A DNA stretch of 64,000 nucleotides, taken from the NCBI GenBank assembly GCA_035715725.1, contig DASTKT010000173.1, positions 62,001 through 126,000 of the forward strand, in the 5' to 3' direction. Below are positions 42,358-52,024 of this stretch, one piece after another. Origin of the DNA: JADGGV01 sp035715725 (GTDB taxonomy: Bacteria > Gemmatimonadota > Gemmatimonadetes > Longimicrobiales > RSA9). The notes beneath the pieces are model-generated. The model did no database searches. It had not been told where the DNA came from and worked only from the letters and a program-made list of their open reading frames with translations. The translations under genes were made by a program, and so were the position numbers. Numbering within the stretch: position 1 is the stretch's first letter; each line of letters starts with the position of its first letter.

Positions 42358-44283
42358 ATGAGCCTGCGCGTTTGGCCGACCGCGATGCCGCTCGACCCTG
42401 ACTCCGCCGGGTTGCCGGCGGAGCTGCGCACCCTCGTGTCGCAGACGGGCGCGGTGACGCCGGTCGTGCTCCTCGTGGCGGGTCCGGCCGCGCGCGCGTC
42501 CGGCTGGGCGGCCCGGGCGGCGGTGGCGCTCGCCGAGGCCTGGGCGCGCGGCGGACGCCGGGTCGTGCTGGCCGACCTCTCCATCGGCGAATCCGAGCTC
42601 GACCCCGGCCTCGCGATCGCAGGCGACGAGGGTGCCGTCGATCTGTTCCTCTTCGGGGCCTCGCTGCCGCATCTCCTCCGGCGGCCGGACGGTCGCGCCT
42701 TCGAGTACCTCCCGGCCGGCGTGGCGCCCGCGGAGCCGGGAGAGGTGCTCGGCCACCCGCGCTGGCGGCAGGTGATCGCCGACGCGTTCCGCACGGGCAC
42801 CAGCCTCCTGGTCTACACGCCCGCGGCGGAGCCCGGGCTCCGCGAGCTCGCGGGGCGCATCGCGAGCGCAATCGTGCTGGCGGGGTCGGGCGACACGGAC
42901 GCCGTAGCGGCCGCCTTGCCAGAGGACGCCGCCGTACTGGCCGTGCTCGCGCCCGAGATGGCCACGGCGGAGCCCGCCGGCGGCCCGCCGCCGGCGATCG
43001 AGCCGTCCGCGGCGGCAGGGGCCGCTGAGCCACTCACCGAGGCGGAGCTCGCATCGATCCCGGGGCCGGGGTCGGAGCCTGCGGCGCCGGAGCCGGTGGA
43101 AGAGGTTGAGCCGGTCGATGCGATCGCGGCCGCGGAGGCGGTAGTCGGCGCGGAGCCGGCGGGGTTCGAGGACTGGACGGCGGATCTCCTGGCATCGCCC
43201 GGGGAGTCCGGGCCCGTGGAGGAGACCGGCCCGACCGCTGATGAGGGAACGGCCGCGGCGCCGGCCGCGGAGGCGTTCGCCGCGGCGGCCGAGCCGGAGC
43301 GCCTCGTGGCGGAGGCGGAGGCCTCGGGCGAAGCACCCACGCGCCGCGAGGGCGAGGCGGCGCCGACGGACAGTGCCGAGCCCGCCGCGGTGGAGCGCAG
43401 GGAGCCGGAGCCGCCGTCGGAGCGGCGGATCGACGAAGGCGCGCACCCGGCTGGCGAGCACTCGCGCGACCTGTTCGTCGACGCGGTCTGGGCGCGCCGC
43501 AATGCGGCGCACGGCGCGGAGCCCCCGCCGGCGCCCCCCGTCGACCCCGTTCCCGGCCGGGAGGTGACCGACGAGGAGCTGCTGGCGGAGCCGCCTGTCG
43601 CCCAGCCCGCGGAGCCGCCGGGGCGCCGGCGCGGGGCCGGCGTCATCGTGTCGATGCTGATCGGCGCTGCGGTGATGCTCGGGATCTTGTACGCCGTCCG
43701 CTGGTACTTCTTCCGTCCCGAGCCGCCGGCGGCGCCGGCGCGGCCGGCGGTCGCGCCGCCGCCCGCTCCGCCGCGGCCCACCAGCGACTCGCTGCCGTAC
43801 TCGGTCGCCATCGCCGCCTACCCCCAGTACGCTCGCGCGGTGCAGCGGACGACGGAGCTGGCGGCGGAGCAGCCGGGGATCACGTTCTTCGTCTCTCCGG
43901 TCATGATGGCCGGAGCGCTCCGCTACCAGGTGCTGGCGGGCCCCGTGGCGGACAGCGCCGGCGCGGCGATCCTGATGCGCCGACTCCTCGACGCAGGGAT
44001 CAAGACCGGCTCCTCGCAGTTCGATGTCCGCCCCACGCGGCTGGCATTCCAGCTCGGCGAGTTCGAGACCCGGGAGGCGGCGGTGGCCAAGGGGCAACAG
44101 CTTGCGACGCAGAATATCCCGACCTACGTGGTGGAGGTGCCGTTCACCGCGGGGCCGGCACGCTACCGCCTGTACGCCGGCGCCTTCGTCGGCGCCGCCG
44201 AGGCCGATGTCATGCGGCCTCTGCTTCGTGGTGCCGGCGCACCGGACTCCCTGGTGCTCCGGGTGGGCCGCAGCACGCAATGA
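42358..44283 (+). CDS. ParA-like N-terminal region fused to SPOR domain
   Basis: A 641-residue protein. Residues 1-200 resemble a MinD/ParA-type ATPase fold (VTPVVLLVAGPAARASGWAA, ALAEAWARGGRRVVLADLSI) but the Lys-rich Walker A is missing, so it is probably inactive. A Pro/Ala/Glu-rich linker (200-430) leads to a membrane helix (VIVSMLIGAAVMLGILYAV) and two C-terminal SPOR-like repeats (YSVAIAAYPQYARAV; FQLGEFETREAAVAKGQQLA) that bind denuded peptidoglycan. This topology would place the ATPase-like part inside and SPOR outside. It overlaps smc by four bases, suggesting a link between division-site peptidoglycan and chromosome segregation (inference). Confidence 0.75.
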   Translation: MSLRVWPTAMPLDPDSAGLPAELRTLVSQTGAVTPVVLLVAGPAARASGWAARAAVALAEAWARGGRRVVLADLSIGESELDPGLAIAGDEGAVDLFLFGASLPHLLRRPDGRAFEYLPAGVAPAEPGEVLGHPRWRQVIADAFRTGTSLLVYTPAAEPGLRELAGRIASAIVLAGSGDTDAVAAALPEDAAVLAVLAPEMATAEPAGGPPPAIEPSAAAGAAEPLTEAELASIPGPGSEPAAPEPVEEVEPVDAIAAAEAVVGAEPAGFEDWTADLLASPGESGPVEETGPTADEGTAAAPAAEAFAAAAEPERLVAEAEASGEAPTRREGEAAPTDSAEPAAVERREPEPPSERRIDEGAHPAGEHSRDLFVDAVWARRNAAHGAEPPPAPPVDPVPGREVTDEELLAEPPVAQPAEPPGRRRGAGVIVSMLIGAAVMLGILYAVRWYFFRPEPPAAPARPAVAPPPAPPRPTSDSLPYSVAIAAYPQYARAVQRTTELAAEQPGITFFVSPVMMAGALRYQVLAGPVADSAGAAILMRRLLDAGIKTGSSQFDVRPTRLAFQLGEFETREAAVAKGQQLATQNIPTYVVEVPFTAGPARYRLYAGAFVGAAEADVMRPLLRGAGAPDSLVLRVGRSTQ

Positions 44284-47200
44284 AGCTCCGCCGCCTCAAC
44301 CTGCACGGCTTCAAGTCCTTTGCCGACCGGACCGAGCTGAAGTTCCACGATGGCCTGACGGCGATCGTGGGGCCGAACGGGTGCGGCAAGTCCAACATCA
44401 GCGACGCCATCCGCTGGGTGCTCGGCGAGCAGCGCGCCTCGGCGATCCGCGGATCGAAGATGGAGGAGGCGATCTTCCAGGGGACGACCGAGCGCCGGGC
44501 GCTGAGCCGCGCGGAGGTCTCCCTCGTCTTCTCCAACGACGAAGGGCGTCTGGCGCTGCCGCAGGACGAGATCGAGATCCGTCGCACGGTCTTCCGCGAG
44601 GGCGGCAGCGAGTACGCGCTGAACCGCACTCCCTGTCGCCTGCGCGACATCTACGACCTGTTCCGGGATACGGGGCTGGGGACGAACGCCTACGCCGTGA
44701 TCGAGCAGGGGATGGTCGACTCCATCCTCTCGGATCGGGCGGAGGAGCGGCGGCACATGTTCGAGGAGGCCGCCGGGATCGGTCGTTACAAGGATCGCCG
44801 CAAGGCGGCGCAGCGGCGGCTGGAGGGAGCGGAGGCCGACCTGGCACGGCTCGAGGATCTGGTCGCCGAGGTCGACTCGAAGGTGCGCTCGCTGGCGCGG
44901 CAGCGTCGGCGGGCGCAGCGATTCCACGAGCTCCGCTCCCGCAGGCTGGACCTGGAAGTGGCGCTGGCGGCGGGGGAGCTGGACGATGCGCGGGCCGTGC
45001 TCGCGGCGTCGGCCGAGCGGCTCGGCCAGCTGTCGCGCGACGAGCCCTCGGCGCGGGCGGCGCTCGCGGGCGCGGAGTCCGAGCTGGAGCGCCTCCGCCT
45101 GGAGGCTGCCGAGGCGGCGCGCGTCCGCGCCGCCACGGCCGGGCGCCACGGCGCGGCCACCCACCGGATCGCGGAGCGGGAGCGCGAGCTGGCAGTGGCG
45201 GACGAGCGCCGCGCGGGCTCCGGGCGGCGCATCGAGCAGATCGGGGTCGAGCGCGACGAGCTGGCCGGCCGCATCGGCACGCTCGACGCGGAGCTGGCGG
45301 AACTGGAGGCCGAGCGCGAGCGCGGCCGTGAGGAGGTGCGGCTCGGCGCCGAGCGCGTGGCGGCGATCCAGGCGCGGCAGAGCGAGATCCGGCTCGAGCT
45401 GGCGCGGCTCCGTCGTGGTGAGGAGGAGGCGCGGCAGCGGGAGACCGAACGGACACGCCGGCGCACGCAGCTCGAGGCGGAGGCCGTGGCCGCCGACGCG
45501 CTCGCGAGCGAGGCGCAGGCGCGACTGGCCCATCTCGCCGCCGAGGAGGAGGCGCTCGCGGCCGAATTCGTCCGGCTCGACGAGCAAGGCGACCTGTTCG
45601 GCGAGCAGGCACGGGAGCTCGCGGCGCGGAAAGAGGGCGCCGAGGCCGAGGTGGCGCGCTGGGTCGAGCGGCTCGACGGACTGCGCGCCGAGGAGCAGGC
45701 GGCCCGTCGGGAGCTGGCCGAGGCCGAAGAGACGGCGGGGAGGCTCGCGGTGCGCGTGGCGGCCCTGGAGGCGCTGGAGCGCGAGCACCACGGTTTCACG
45801 CCTGCGGTCGCCGCGGCGCTGGAAGCGCGGCACGAGCTGCCCGGCCTCGAGGGGCCACTCGCCGAACGGCTGCGCCTCCCGGCGGCGCGCGCGGCCGAAG
45901 TCGAAGGGGCGCTGGCCTCGCTGCTCCAGGCGCTCGTCGTGGAGGGCGGGGCGGCGGCGGACCGCATCGAGACCTGGCTTGCCGGCCGTCCGGATCACGG
46001 GCTCCTGGCGCTCCTCCCTGCGGAGGAGTTGCCGCGGGTCGAAGCGCTCCTGGACGCGTTCCGCTTCGTGGGTACGCCGGCCGCCGAGCCCGTCCTGCTC
46101 GGGCGGCGCGAACGCCTCGAGGCGCTGCGGCGGGAAGCCTCGGCGGCGGCGGATGAGCGTGGCGCCCGCGCCGCCGAGCGGTCGGCGAGCGCCGAGCGGG
46201 TCGCCGACGCCGAGGCCGGGCTTCGGGAGGCCCGCGCCCTCGCCCAGCAGATCGACCTCGAGCTGCACCGGACCGAGGCGGAGGAACAGACGCATTCCGG
46301 GCAGCGCTCGCGCGCCGAGAGGTCCCGCGATGAGCTGGAGCGCCGGCGGGCGGAGCTGCACGCCGCCATCGAGGCCGGCCACGATCAGGCGGGGCGCGCC
46401 CGTGCCGAGCGCGACCGGCTCGACGGCGAGCTGGCGGACGCCGACCGCGACGCCGCCGGAAACGCAGAGGCGCTGGCTGGCGTCGAGGCGTTGTGGGAGA
46501 CCGCGCGCGACGAGGAGGCGGAGGCCCGCGTGGCCCATGCCCGCCTCGAGGGGGCGCTCGCGTCGCTGGAGCGGCGGATCGCGTCCGCGTCCGCGGCGGT
46601 GGAGGACGCGCGCCGCCGCCTCGAGGCGCTGGACCGCGAGGAGGCCGAGCACCGGCGCATGCTCGAGCAGCTCGGGCGCATCACCACGGACGCCAGCGCC
46701 GAGCTGGAGGCCCTGTTCGCCGCGCGGGACGCGGCCGGCAGCGAGCTTCGTGGGCTGGACGAGCGGCTCCAGGCTCTCACGGGCCATGCCGACGCGCTGG
46801 AGTCCGAGGCGCGCGCGCTGCGCCGGAGCGTCGAGGAGCGCGGCGAGGAGCGCCATCGGCTCGAGCTGCAGCGGACGGAGGCGGAGGCCGCCGAGCGGCG
46901 CATTGTCGAGCGGCTGGAGGCCGAGTGGGGACGCCCGTTCGAGCAGCTCCGGGCGCAAGCGTCCCCGGTCGAGGTGGCGCCGCCCGCGCTGCGCGCCGAG
47001 CTGAACGCCCTTGCCGCCGAGATCGAGCGGCTCGGCCCCATCAACATGCTGGCCATCGAGGAGCACGAGGAGGAGAGCCGCCGCCTCGATTTTCTCACGG
47101 CGCAGCGAGACGACCTCGTGAAGGCGCGGGACGACCTCCAGACCGCGATCCGCCAGATCAACCGGACGGCGCGGCAGCTCTTCATGGAGACGTTCGAGCA

Positions 47201-47660
47201 GGTCCGCGCCAACTTCCACGAGACGTTCGGGGCGCTCTTCGAGGGCGGCGAATGCGACATCTGGCTCGCCGATCCCGAGGACCCACTGGAGTGTGATATC
47301 GAGATCACGGCGTCGCCTCGCGGAAAGCGGACGCAGCGGATCCACCTGCTCTCCGGCGGAGAACGTGCACTCACCGCGCTGGCGCTGCTCTTCGCGATCT
47401 ACCTCGTGAAGCCGAGCCCCTTCTGTGTGCTCGACGAGGTCGACGCGCCGCTGGACGAGGCGAACATCGGCCGCTTCATCGCCATGCTGGAGCGGTTCAA
47501 GGCCGGCACGCAGTTCATCGTCATCACCCATAACCCCCGCACCATGGAAGCCGCCGACTGGATGTACGGCGTCACCATGGAGGAGCCCGGGATCAGCACC
47601 ATCGTCGGCGTCCAGCTCGACGATGCGCTGCGTGATTCCCGTCTCGCCGCAAAGAACTAG
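44280..47660 (+). CDS. smc: Chromosome segregation protein SMC
   Basis: A 1126-residue condensin ATPase. The N-terminal Walker A head has GFKSFADRTELKF and IVGPNGCGKSNISDAIRWVL; long coiled coils rich in Arg/Glu/Ala flank a hinge around residues 510-630 (HELPGLEGPLAERLRL); the C-terminal head has the signature LLSGGERALTALALLFA and Walker B FCVLDEVDAPLDEAN with the D-loop. Length is slightly below the common 1150-1190. It starts on ATG overlapping the SPOR-protein stop. scpA and scpB are not in the window. Confidence 0.96.
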   Translation: MKLRRLNLHGFKSFADRTELKFHDGLTAIVGPNGCGKSNISDAIRWVLGEQRASAIRGSKMEEAIFQGTTERRALSRAEVSLVFSNDEGRLALPQDEIEIRRTVFREGGSEYALNRTPCRLRDIYDLFRDTGLGTNAYAVIEQGMVDSILSDRAEERRHMFEEAAGIGRYKDRRKAAQRRLEGAEADLARLEDLVAEVDSKVRSLARQRRRAQRFHELRSRRLDLEVALAAGELDDARAVLAASAERLGQLSRDEPSARAALAGAESELERLRLEAAEAARVRAATAGRHGAATHRIAERERELAVADERRAGSGRRIEQIGVERDELAGRIGTLDAELAELEAERERGREEVRLGAERVAAIQARQSEIRLELARLRRGEEEARQRETERTRRRTQLEAEAVAADALASEAQARLAHLAAEEEALAAEFVRLDEQGDLFGEQARELAARKEGAEAEVARWVERLDGLRAEEQAARRELAEAEETAGRLAVRVAALEALEREHHGFTPAVAAALEARHELPGLEGPLAERLRLPAARAAEVEGALASLLQALVVEGGAAADRIETWLAGRPDHGLLALLPAEELPRVEALLDAFRFVGTPAAEPVLLGRRERLEALRREASAAADERGARAAERSASAERVADAEAGLREARALAQQIDLELHRTEAEEQTHSGQRSRAERSRDELERRRAELHAAIEAGHDQAGRARAERDRLDGELADADRDAAGNAEALAGVEALWETARDEEAEARVAHARLEGALASLERRIASASAAVEDARRRLEALDREEAEHRRMLEQLGRITTDASAELEALFAARDAAGSELRGLDERLQALTGHADALESEARALRRSVEERGEERHRLELQRTEAEAAERRIVERLEAEWGRPFEQLRAQASPVEVAPPALRAELNALAAEIERLGPINMLAIEEHEEESRRLDFLTAQRDDLVKARDDLQTAIRQINRTARQLFMETFEQVRANFHETFGALFEGGECDIWLADPEDPLECDIEITASPRGKRTQRIHLLSGGERALTALALLFAIYLVKPSPFCVLDEVDAPLDEANIGRFIAMLERFKAGTQFIVITHNPRTMEAADWMYGVTMEEPGISTIVGVQLDDALRDSRLAAKN

Positions 47661-47668
47661 AGGTGGTC

Positions 47669-50104
47669 ATGTGTCTCGCCAGCGTGGGCCGCGGCCGTGG
47701 CGCTCCGGGCCCGAGTGCGCGGCCGCGCGCCTGGACTCTCGCGCTCCTCGGAGTGCTCGCGCTCGCCGCGCCGCTCTCCGGCCAGCGACCGGATCCGCGT
47801 AGCCGGGAGCTCCGCCGCGAGCTGGCGCGCGAGCCGGCGCGTCGCCATGCGGTCTGGGTCCTGTTCGATCCGGGCGCGGCGCGGTCGTCGCAAGGCCCGG
47901 CCCTGAGTGCGGAAGTGCTGCGGCAGCGGCGGCGCTCCGGCCTGCCGCTGGACGAGGCCGACTATCCGGTCCCGGCGCGCCTGGTCCGGCGCGTCGAGCG
48001 GGCCGGCGGGCACGTCCGCGTCGTCAGCCGTTGGCTGCGTGGCGTGAGCGCCGAGGTCGACTCGGCCACCGCCGCGCGCCTCGCGCGACTGCCGGAGGTG
48101 CGGCGCATCGAGCCGGTCGGCGTGTTCCGGCGGGCGGCCGTCGACGAGCCGACCGGCGCGGCGGCGATGGCCGCCGCCGTGGCCGCCGACACCTTCTGGG
48201 GGGCCAACTTCGACGCGCTGCAGGCGTTGAACATCCCCCTGGCCAACGCGACGTTCACCGTCACCGGCAAGAACGTGCGCATCGCGATCTTCGACACCGG
48301 CTTCAACCCCGCGCACGAGTCGCTCGCGCCGCTCAGGGTCGTGGCGAAGCGCGACTTCATCCAGGGGGACACGATCGTCCGCGACCAGGCGGGCGACCGC
48401 GCCGGGCAGCAGTCACACGGCACGCTGACGTGGTCGATCCTCGGGGGGAAGGCGGTGGGGCGGCTCGTCGGACCGGCCTACGATGCGGAGTTCGTGCTGG
48501 CGAAGACGGAAGACGATACTCCCGGCTTCGACAGCCATGCCGACGAGGATCGCTGGGTGGCCGCCGCGGAATGGGCGGTCGATTCGGTCGGCGTCCAGAT
48601 CATCAGCTCGTCGCTGGGCTACCGCTATAACTTCCCGGAAGGCGACTACCCCTACGCGACCATGAACGGCGACAGCACGCCGACGACGAAGGCCGCGGAC
48701 ATCGCGGCCCGCAAGGGCGTGCTGGTCGTCAACTCGACGGGGAACCGGGGACCGGCGCCGGGATCGCTCTCCGCGCCGGCCGACGCCGACAGCATCATCG
48801 CCGTCGGCGCGGTGACCGCGCTGGACAGTGTGGCGAGCTTCTCGGGGCGCGGCCCGACGGCCGACGCCGACCACCGCGTCAAGCCGGACCTCGTCGCGCG
48901 CGGCGTCAACGTCACGGGAGCGGACGGCAACACAACCAGCGCTTACCGAATCGAGTCCGGCACGAGCGTCGCCACGCCCTTCATCGCTGGGGCGGCGGCG
49001 CTCGTCAAGCAGGCCTGGCCGGAGCTCGGCCCGATTGCGATCCGGAACGCGCTGATGCTGGCCGGCTCGCGGCGCGTGCCGGACAACGCGTACGGCGCCG
49101 GCGTTCCCGATGTCGCGTCGGCCATTCTCTTTCCGGACGGGCTGGCACCGTCACAGATCGAGGGGGCGGACCCGCTGGGGACCGTGAGCAGCATCGCGCC
49201 GACGTTCTCCTGGGCCGCAAAGTCCGTCTACGCGGTGCGCCCGATCACATACACCGTGCAGATCGCGCGTGACACGACCTTCCGTGCGTTGGTCGCGACC
49301 GACACGATCTCCGATGCGGCCAACCTGCCGCTCCGGCGCCCGCTGCGGCCCCAGTCGGGGCTGTTCTGGCGCGTCGTCGCCCGCAAGGGCGCCATCACCC
49401 GGACCTCGGTAGCGGCGGGTCCGTTCGCCGTGCCGCGCTGGGTCCGGCTGGACACGCTGAACGGGCCGGACACCACCTACGCGCAGAGCCCGCTCGTGGC
49501 GCTGCGCTGGACGCCGCTGGCCACGGGCAGCCTCCCGCCGCTGACGTACGACGTCCAGATCCTCTCCCCGACCGGCGCGCCGCTGCGCACGGTGAGCGGG
49601 ATCAAGCACACCCACGTGCAGCTCGGGGAACCGCTCGCCTTCAACACGCCGTACCGCTGGCGTGTCATCGCCCGGACGGCCGACAGCACCGCCGCGGATA
49701 CCGTCGCCTCGCTGAAACCGTTCGTGGTCCGGGGCGGGGATGAGCCGGCCACGACCGTGCTCTATCCGACCTTCCCGAATCCGTTCCCACGCGACGATGT
49801 CGGCGGGACGCAGGCGCACATCTGGTTCGACGTCGGCGAGCGCGCGACGGTCGAGCTGACGATCTACGACCTGCACGGCCGCGTGGTGCGGCGGCTCGCT
49901 CCCGCGAACGGTTCGTGCGGCCCGGTGACGCTGGACGCCGGGGTCTACGGCCGCACCGGCGACGTGAGCGACTGCGTGATCACGACGTGGGACGCCACGG
50001 ACGACGGTGGGCGGAAGGTCCCGCGCGGCGTCTACATCCTGCGCCTCCGTGTCGGCGGGACCGTGCAGACGCGCCACATCGTCTACGCCGGCGAGGGCTC
50101 CTGA
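47669..50104 (+). CDS. Exported subtilisin-like serine peptidase with FlgD-like C-terminal domain
   Basis: A protein of about 811 residues. After a signal peptide and an inhibitor-like propeptide (residues about 30-150) comes an S8 catalytic domain with the triad Asp209 (AIFDTGFN), His250 (QSHGTLTW) and Ser433 (SGTSVATPFIAGA). Fibronectin-like segments follow (SIAPTFSWA; SPLVALRWTPL), and the last about 90 residues form a FlgD-Ig-like domain (YPTFPNPFPRDD, LTIYDLHGRVVRRL, RKVPRGVYILRLRVGG), the type used as a C-terminal sorting or surface tail. A GTG at 47663 is an alternative start. It is 8 bases after smc and probably co-transcribed. Confidence 0.88.
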   Translation: MCLASVGRGRGAPGPSARPRAWTLALLGVLALAAPLSGQRPDPRSRELRRELAREPARRHAVWVLFDPGAARSSQGPALSAEVLRQRRRSGLPLDEADYPVPARLVRRVERAGGHVRVVSRWLRGVSAEVDSATAARLARLPEVRRIEPVGVFRRAAVDEPTGAAAMAAAVAADTFWGANFDALQALNIPLANATFTVTGKNVRIAIFDTGFNPAHESLAPLRVVAKRDFIQGDTIVRDQAGDRAGQQSHGTLTWSILGGKAVGRLVGPAYDAEFVLAKTEDDTPGFDSHADEDRWVAAAEWAVDSVGVQIISSSLGYRYNFPEGDYPYATMNGDSTPTTKAADIAARKGVLVVNSTGNRGPAPGSLSAPADADSIIAVGAVTALDSVASFSGRGPTADADHRVKPDLVARGVNVTGADGNTTSAYRIESGTSVATPFIAGAAALVKQAWPELGPIAIRNALMLAGSRRVPDNAYGAGVPDVASAILFPDGLAPSQIEGADPLGTVSSIAPTFSWAAKSVYAVRPITYTVQIARDTTFRALVATDTISDAANLPLRRPLRPQSGLFWRVVARKGAITRTSVAAGPFAVPRWVRLDTLNGPDTTYAQSPLVALRWTPLATGSLPPLTYDVQILSPTGAPLRTVSGIKHTHVQLGEPLAFNTPYRWRVIARTADSTAADTVASLKPFVVRGGDEPATTVLYPTFPNPFPRDDVGGTQAHIWFDVGERATVELTIYDLHGRVVRRLAPANGSCGPVTLDAGVYGRTGDVSDCVITTWDATDDGGRKVPRGVYILRLRVGGTVQTRHIVYAGEGS

Positions 50105-50111
50105 GGCGGGC

Positions 50112-50873
50112 ATGGACCTGACGATCGTCGGCTCGGGCACCGCGGTGCCCGAGGGGGACCGGGTCTGCTCGAGCTACTACGCGGAGGAGGGAGATCTGCG
50201 GCTGCTGCTGGATTGCGGCCCCGGCGCCCTCCACCACCTCGCGCGATTCGGCCTCCCCTGGCACCGGCTGAGCCATCTCGTCGTAAGCCATTTCCACACG
50301 GACCACATCGGCGGGCTCCCGATCCTCTTCTTCGCGCTCCGCTACGGCCTTGCCGCTTCGCGCACGGACGCGATCACCGTCCTCGGGCCCGCCGGCACCG
50401 CGGAGCGACTCGAGCGCATGGCCGACGCCTTCGGCGCGTACCTGCGCGATCCGGGCTTTCCGCTGACGATCCGGGAGATCGCGCCCGGCGAGATGCTGGA
50501 GCTGCCGGGCCGGGTCCGCCTGCGGGCCTGGAAGACGCCGCACACGCCGGAATCGCTGGCGTACCGCCTGGAAGCCGGCCCCGCATCCCTCGGCTACACC
50601 GGGGACACCGGGTACGACGACGGGCTCGCCGGCTGGTTCGAGGGTGTGGACACGCTCCTCACCGAGTGCTCGCTGCCGGACGAGCTGGCGATGGACACGC
50701 ACATGACGCCGTCCCGGGTCCTGGCACTCGCGGAGCGCGCCCGGCCACGGCGTCTCGTGCTGACCCACGTCTACCCGCAGCTCGACCGGGATACGCTGGC
50801 GGATTGGATCCGCGAGGGTGGGTGGGGCGGAGAGACCCTCGTCGCCGTCGACGGGATGCGGCTCGTCCTATAA
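50112..50873 (+). CDS. MBL-fold metallo-hydrolase, RNase Z-like
   Basis: A 253-residue metallo-beta-lactamase-fold enzyme. The zinc motif SHFHTDHIGG gives HxHxDH, with further ligands in TPHTPESLAY, YTGDTGYDD and a C-terminal LTHVYP. It is shorter than classical RNase Z (about 300) and lacks an evident exosite arm, so it may be a related phosphodiesterase or an RNase BN-like enzyme. The ATG at 50112 follows the subtilase stop by 7 bases. Confidence 0.85.
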   Translation: MDLTIVGSGTAVPEGDRVCSSYYAEEGDLRLLLDCGPGALHHLARFGLPWHRLSHLVVSHFHTDHIGGLPILFFALRYGLAASRTDAITVLGPAGTAERLERMADAFGAYLRDPGFPLTIREIAPGEMLELPGRVRLRAWKTPHTPESLAYRLEAGPASLGYTGDTGYDDGLAGWFEGVDTLLTECSLPDELAMDTHMTPSRVLALAERARPRRLVLTHVYPQLDRDTLADWIREGGWGGETLVAVDGMRLVL

Positions 50874-50894
50874 TCCAGGCGTCCCGTGCCCACC

Positions 50895-50923
50895 TAGACG
50901 CTTGGCCTGGCGCGGCTTACATT
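50895..50923 (+). promoter_or_regulatory. Candidate promoter of the DAHP synthase gene
   Basis: TAGACG (4 of 6) at 50895-50900 and TACATT (4 of 6) at 50918-50923 with a 17-base spacer; leader about 40 bases. Confidence 0.4.
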
Positions 50924-50970
50924 GCGCCAATCAACACTCCGCTCGAAGCACCGATTCCAGGGATACTGCA

Positions 50971-52014
50971 ATGCTGGTCGTCATGGGCCACGACGCCACC
51001 GAGGCCGACATCCGGCGCGTCGTGGAGGTGATAGAGGAGATGGGCTACGAGGCGCGGCCCATGCCCGGGAAGCAGCGCACGGCCGTCGGCTTGGTCGGCA
51101 ACGACGGCAAGGTGGACGGCAGCCAGCTCGAGGGGCTGCCGGGCGTGCAGCAGGTGATTCACGTCACGCAGCCGTACAAGCAGGTCTCGCGCGAGTGGCG
51201 CCCGGAGTCGACGGTGATCGACCTGGAGAACGGGACGCGGATCGGCGGCAACGACGTCGTGCTCATGGCCGGGCCGTGCTCGGTGGAGTCGGAGTCGCAG
51301 ATCCTCACCATCGCGCAGCGCCTGCGGGCCGCCGGCGCGACGATCCTGCGTGGCGGCGCCTTCAAGCCGCGCACCTCGCCGTATTCCTTCCAGGGCCTCG
51401 GCGTCCAGGGGCTGAAGCTCCTGGCCAAGGCGCGCGAGGAGACGGGGCTGGCCATCGTCACCGAGGCACTCGAGCCGGAGATGGTCGAGGTCGTGGCCGA
51501 GTACGCCGACATCATCCAGATCGGCGCCCGCAACATGCAGAACTACCCGCTGCTTCGGCGCGCCGGCCGGACCGGGAAGCCGGTCCTCCTCAAGCGCGGG
51601 CTGGCCGCCACGATCAAGGAGCTGCTCCTCAGCGCCGAGTACGTGCTGGCCGAAGGCAACGACCGCGTCATCCTCTGCGAGCGCGGCATCCGCGGCTTCG
51701 ACGACCACACCCGCAACGTGCTGGATCTGACGGCGATCCCGGTGGTGCATACGCTCTCGCACCTCCCGATCATCGCCGATCCGTCCCACGGCACGGGGAT
51801 CCGCACCAAGGTGATTCCGATGGCGCGGGCGGCCGTGGCGGCCGGCGCCGACGGCCTCATGGTCGAGGTGCACCCGGACCCGGACCACGCCCGCTCCGAC
51901 GGCGCGCAGTCGCTCTGGCCGGAGCAGTTCGACGAGCTGATCGAGCAGGTGACCGGCATCGCCGGCGCGATCGGTCGCCGGATCGCGCCGGCGCTCACGG
52001 TCGCGGCCGTCTGA
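50971..52014 (+). CDS. aroF: 3-deoxy-7-phosphoheptulonate (DAHP) synthase, type I-beta
   Basis: A 347-residue enzyme that condenses phosphoenolpyruvate and erythrose 4-phosphate, the first step of aromatic amino acid synthesis. Residues 1-70 form the ferredoxin-like regulatory domain (MLVVMGHDATEADIRRVVEV) of the I-beta class, which can give feedback control by Tyr or Phe. The barrel carries MAGPCSVES, RGGAFKPRTSPYSFQGLG, QIGARNMQNY, KRGLAATIKE and IADPSHGTG (metal/PEP site His). The ATG at 50971 is the only good start. It faces the convergent CoA-binding gene with 10 bases between. Confidence 0.95.
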   Translation: MLVVMGHDATEADIRRVVEVIEEMGYEARPMPGKQRTAVGLVGNDGKVDGSQLEGLPGVQQVIHVTQPYKQVSREWRPESTVIDLENGTRIGGNDVVLMAGPCSVESESQILTIAQRLRAAGATILRGGAFKPRTSPYSFQGLGVQGLKLLAKAREETGLAIVTEALEPEMVEVVAEYADIIQIGARNMQNYPLLRRAGRTGKPVLLKRGLAATIKELLLSAEYVLAEGNDRVILCERGIRGFDDHTRNVLDLTAIPVVHTLSHLPIIADPSHGTGIRTKVIPMARAAVAAGADGLMVEVHPDPDHARSDGAQSLWPEQFDELIEQVTGIAGAIGRRIAPALTVAAV

Positions 52015-52024
52015 GGGGCCGGAC

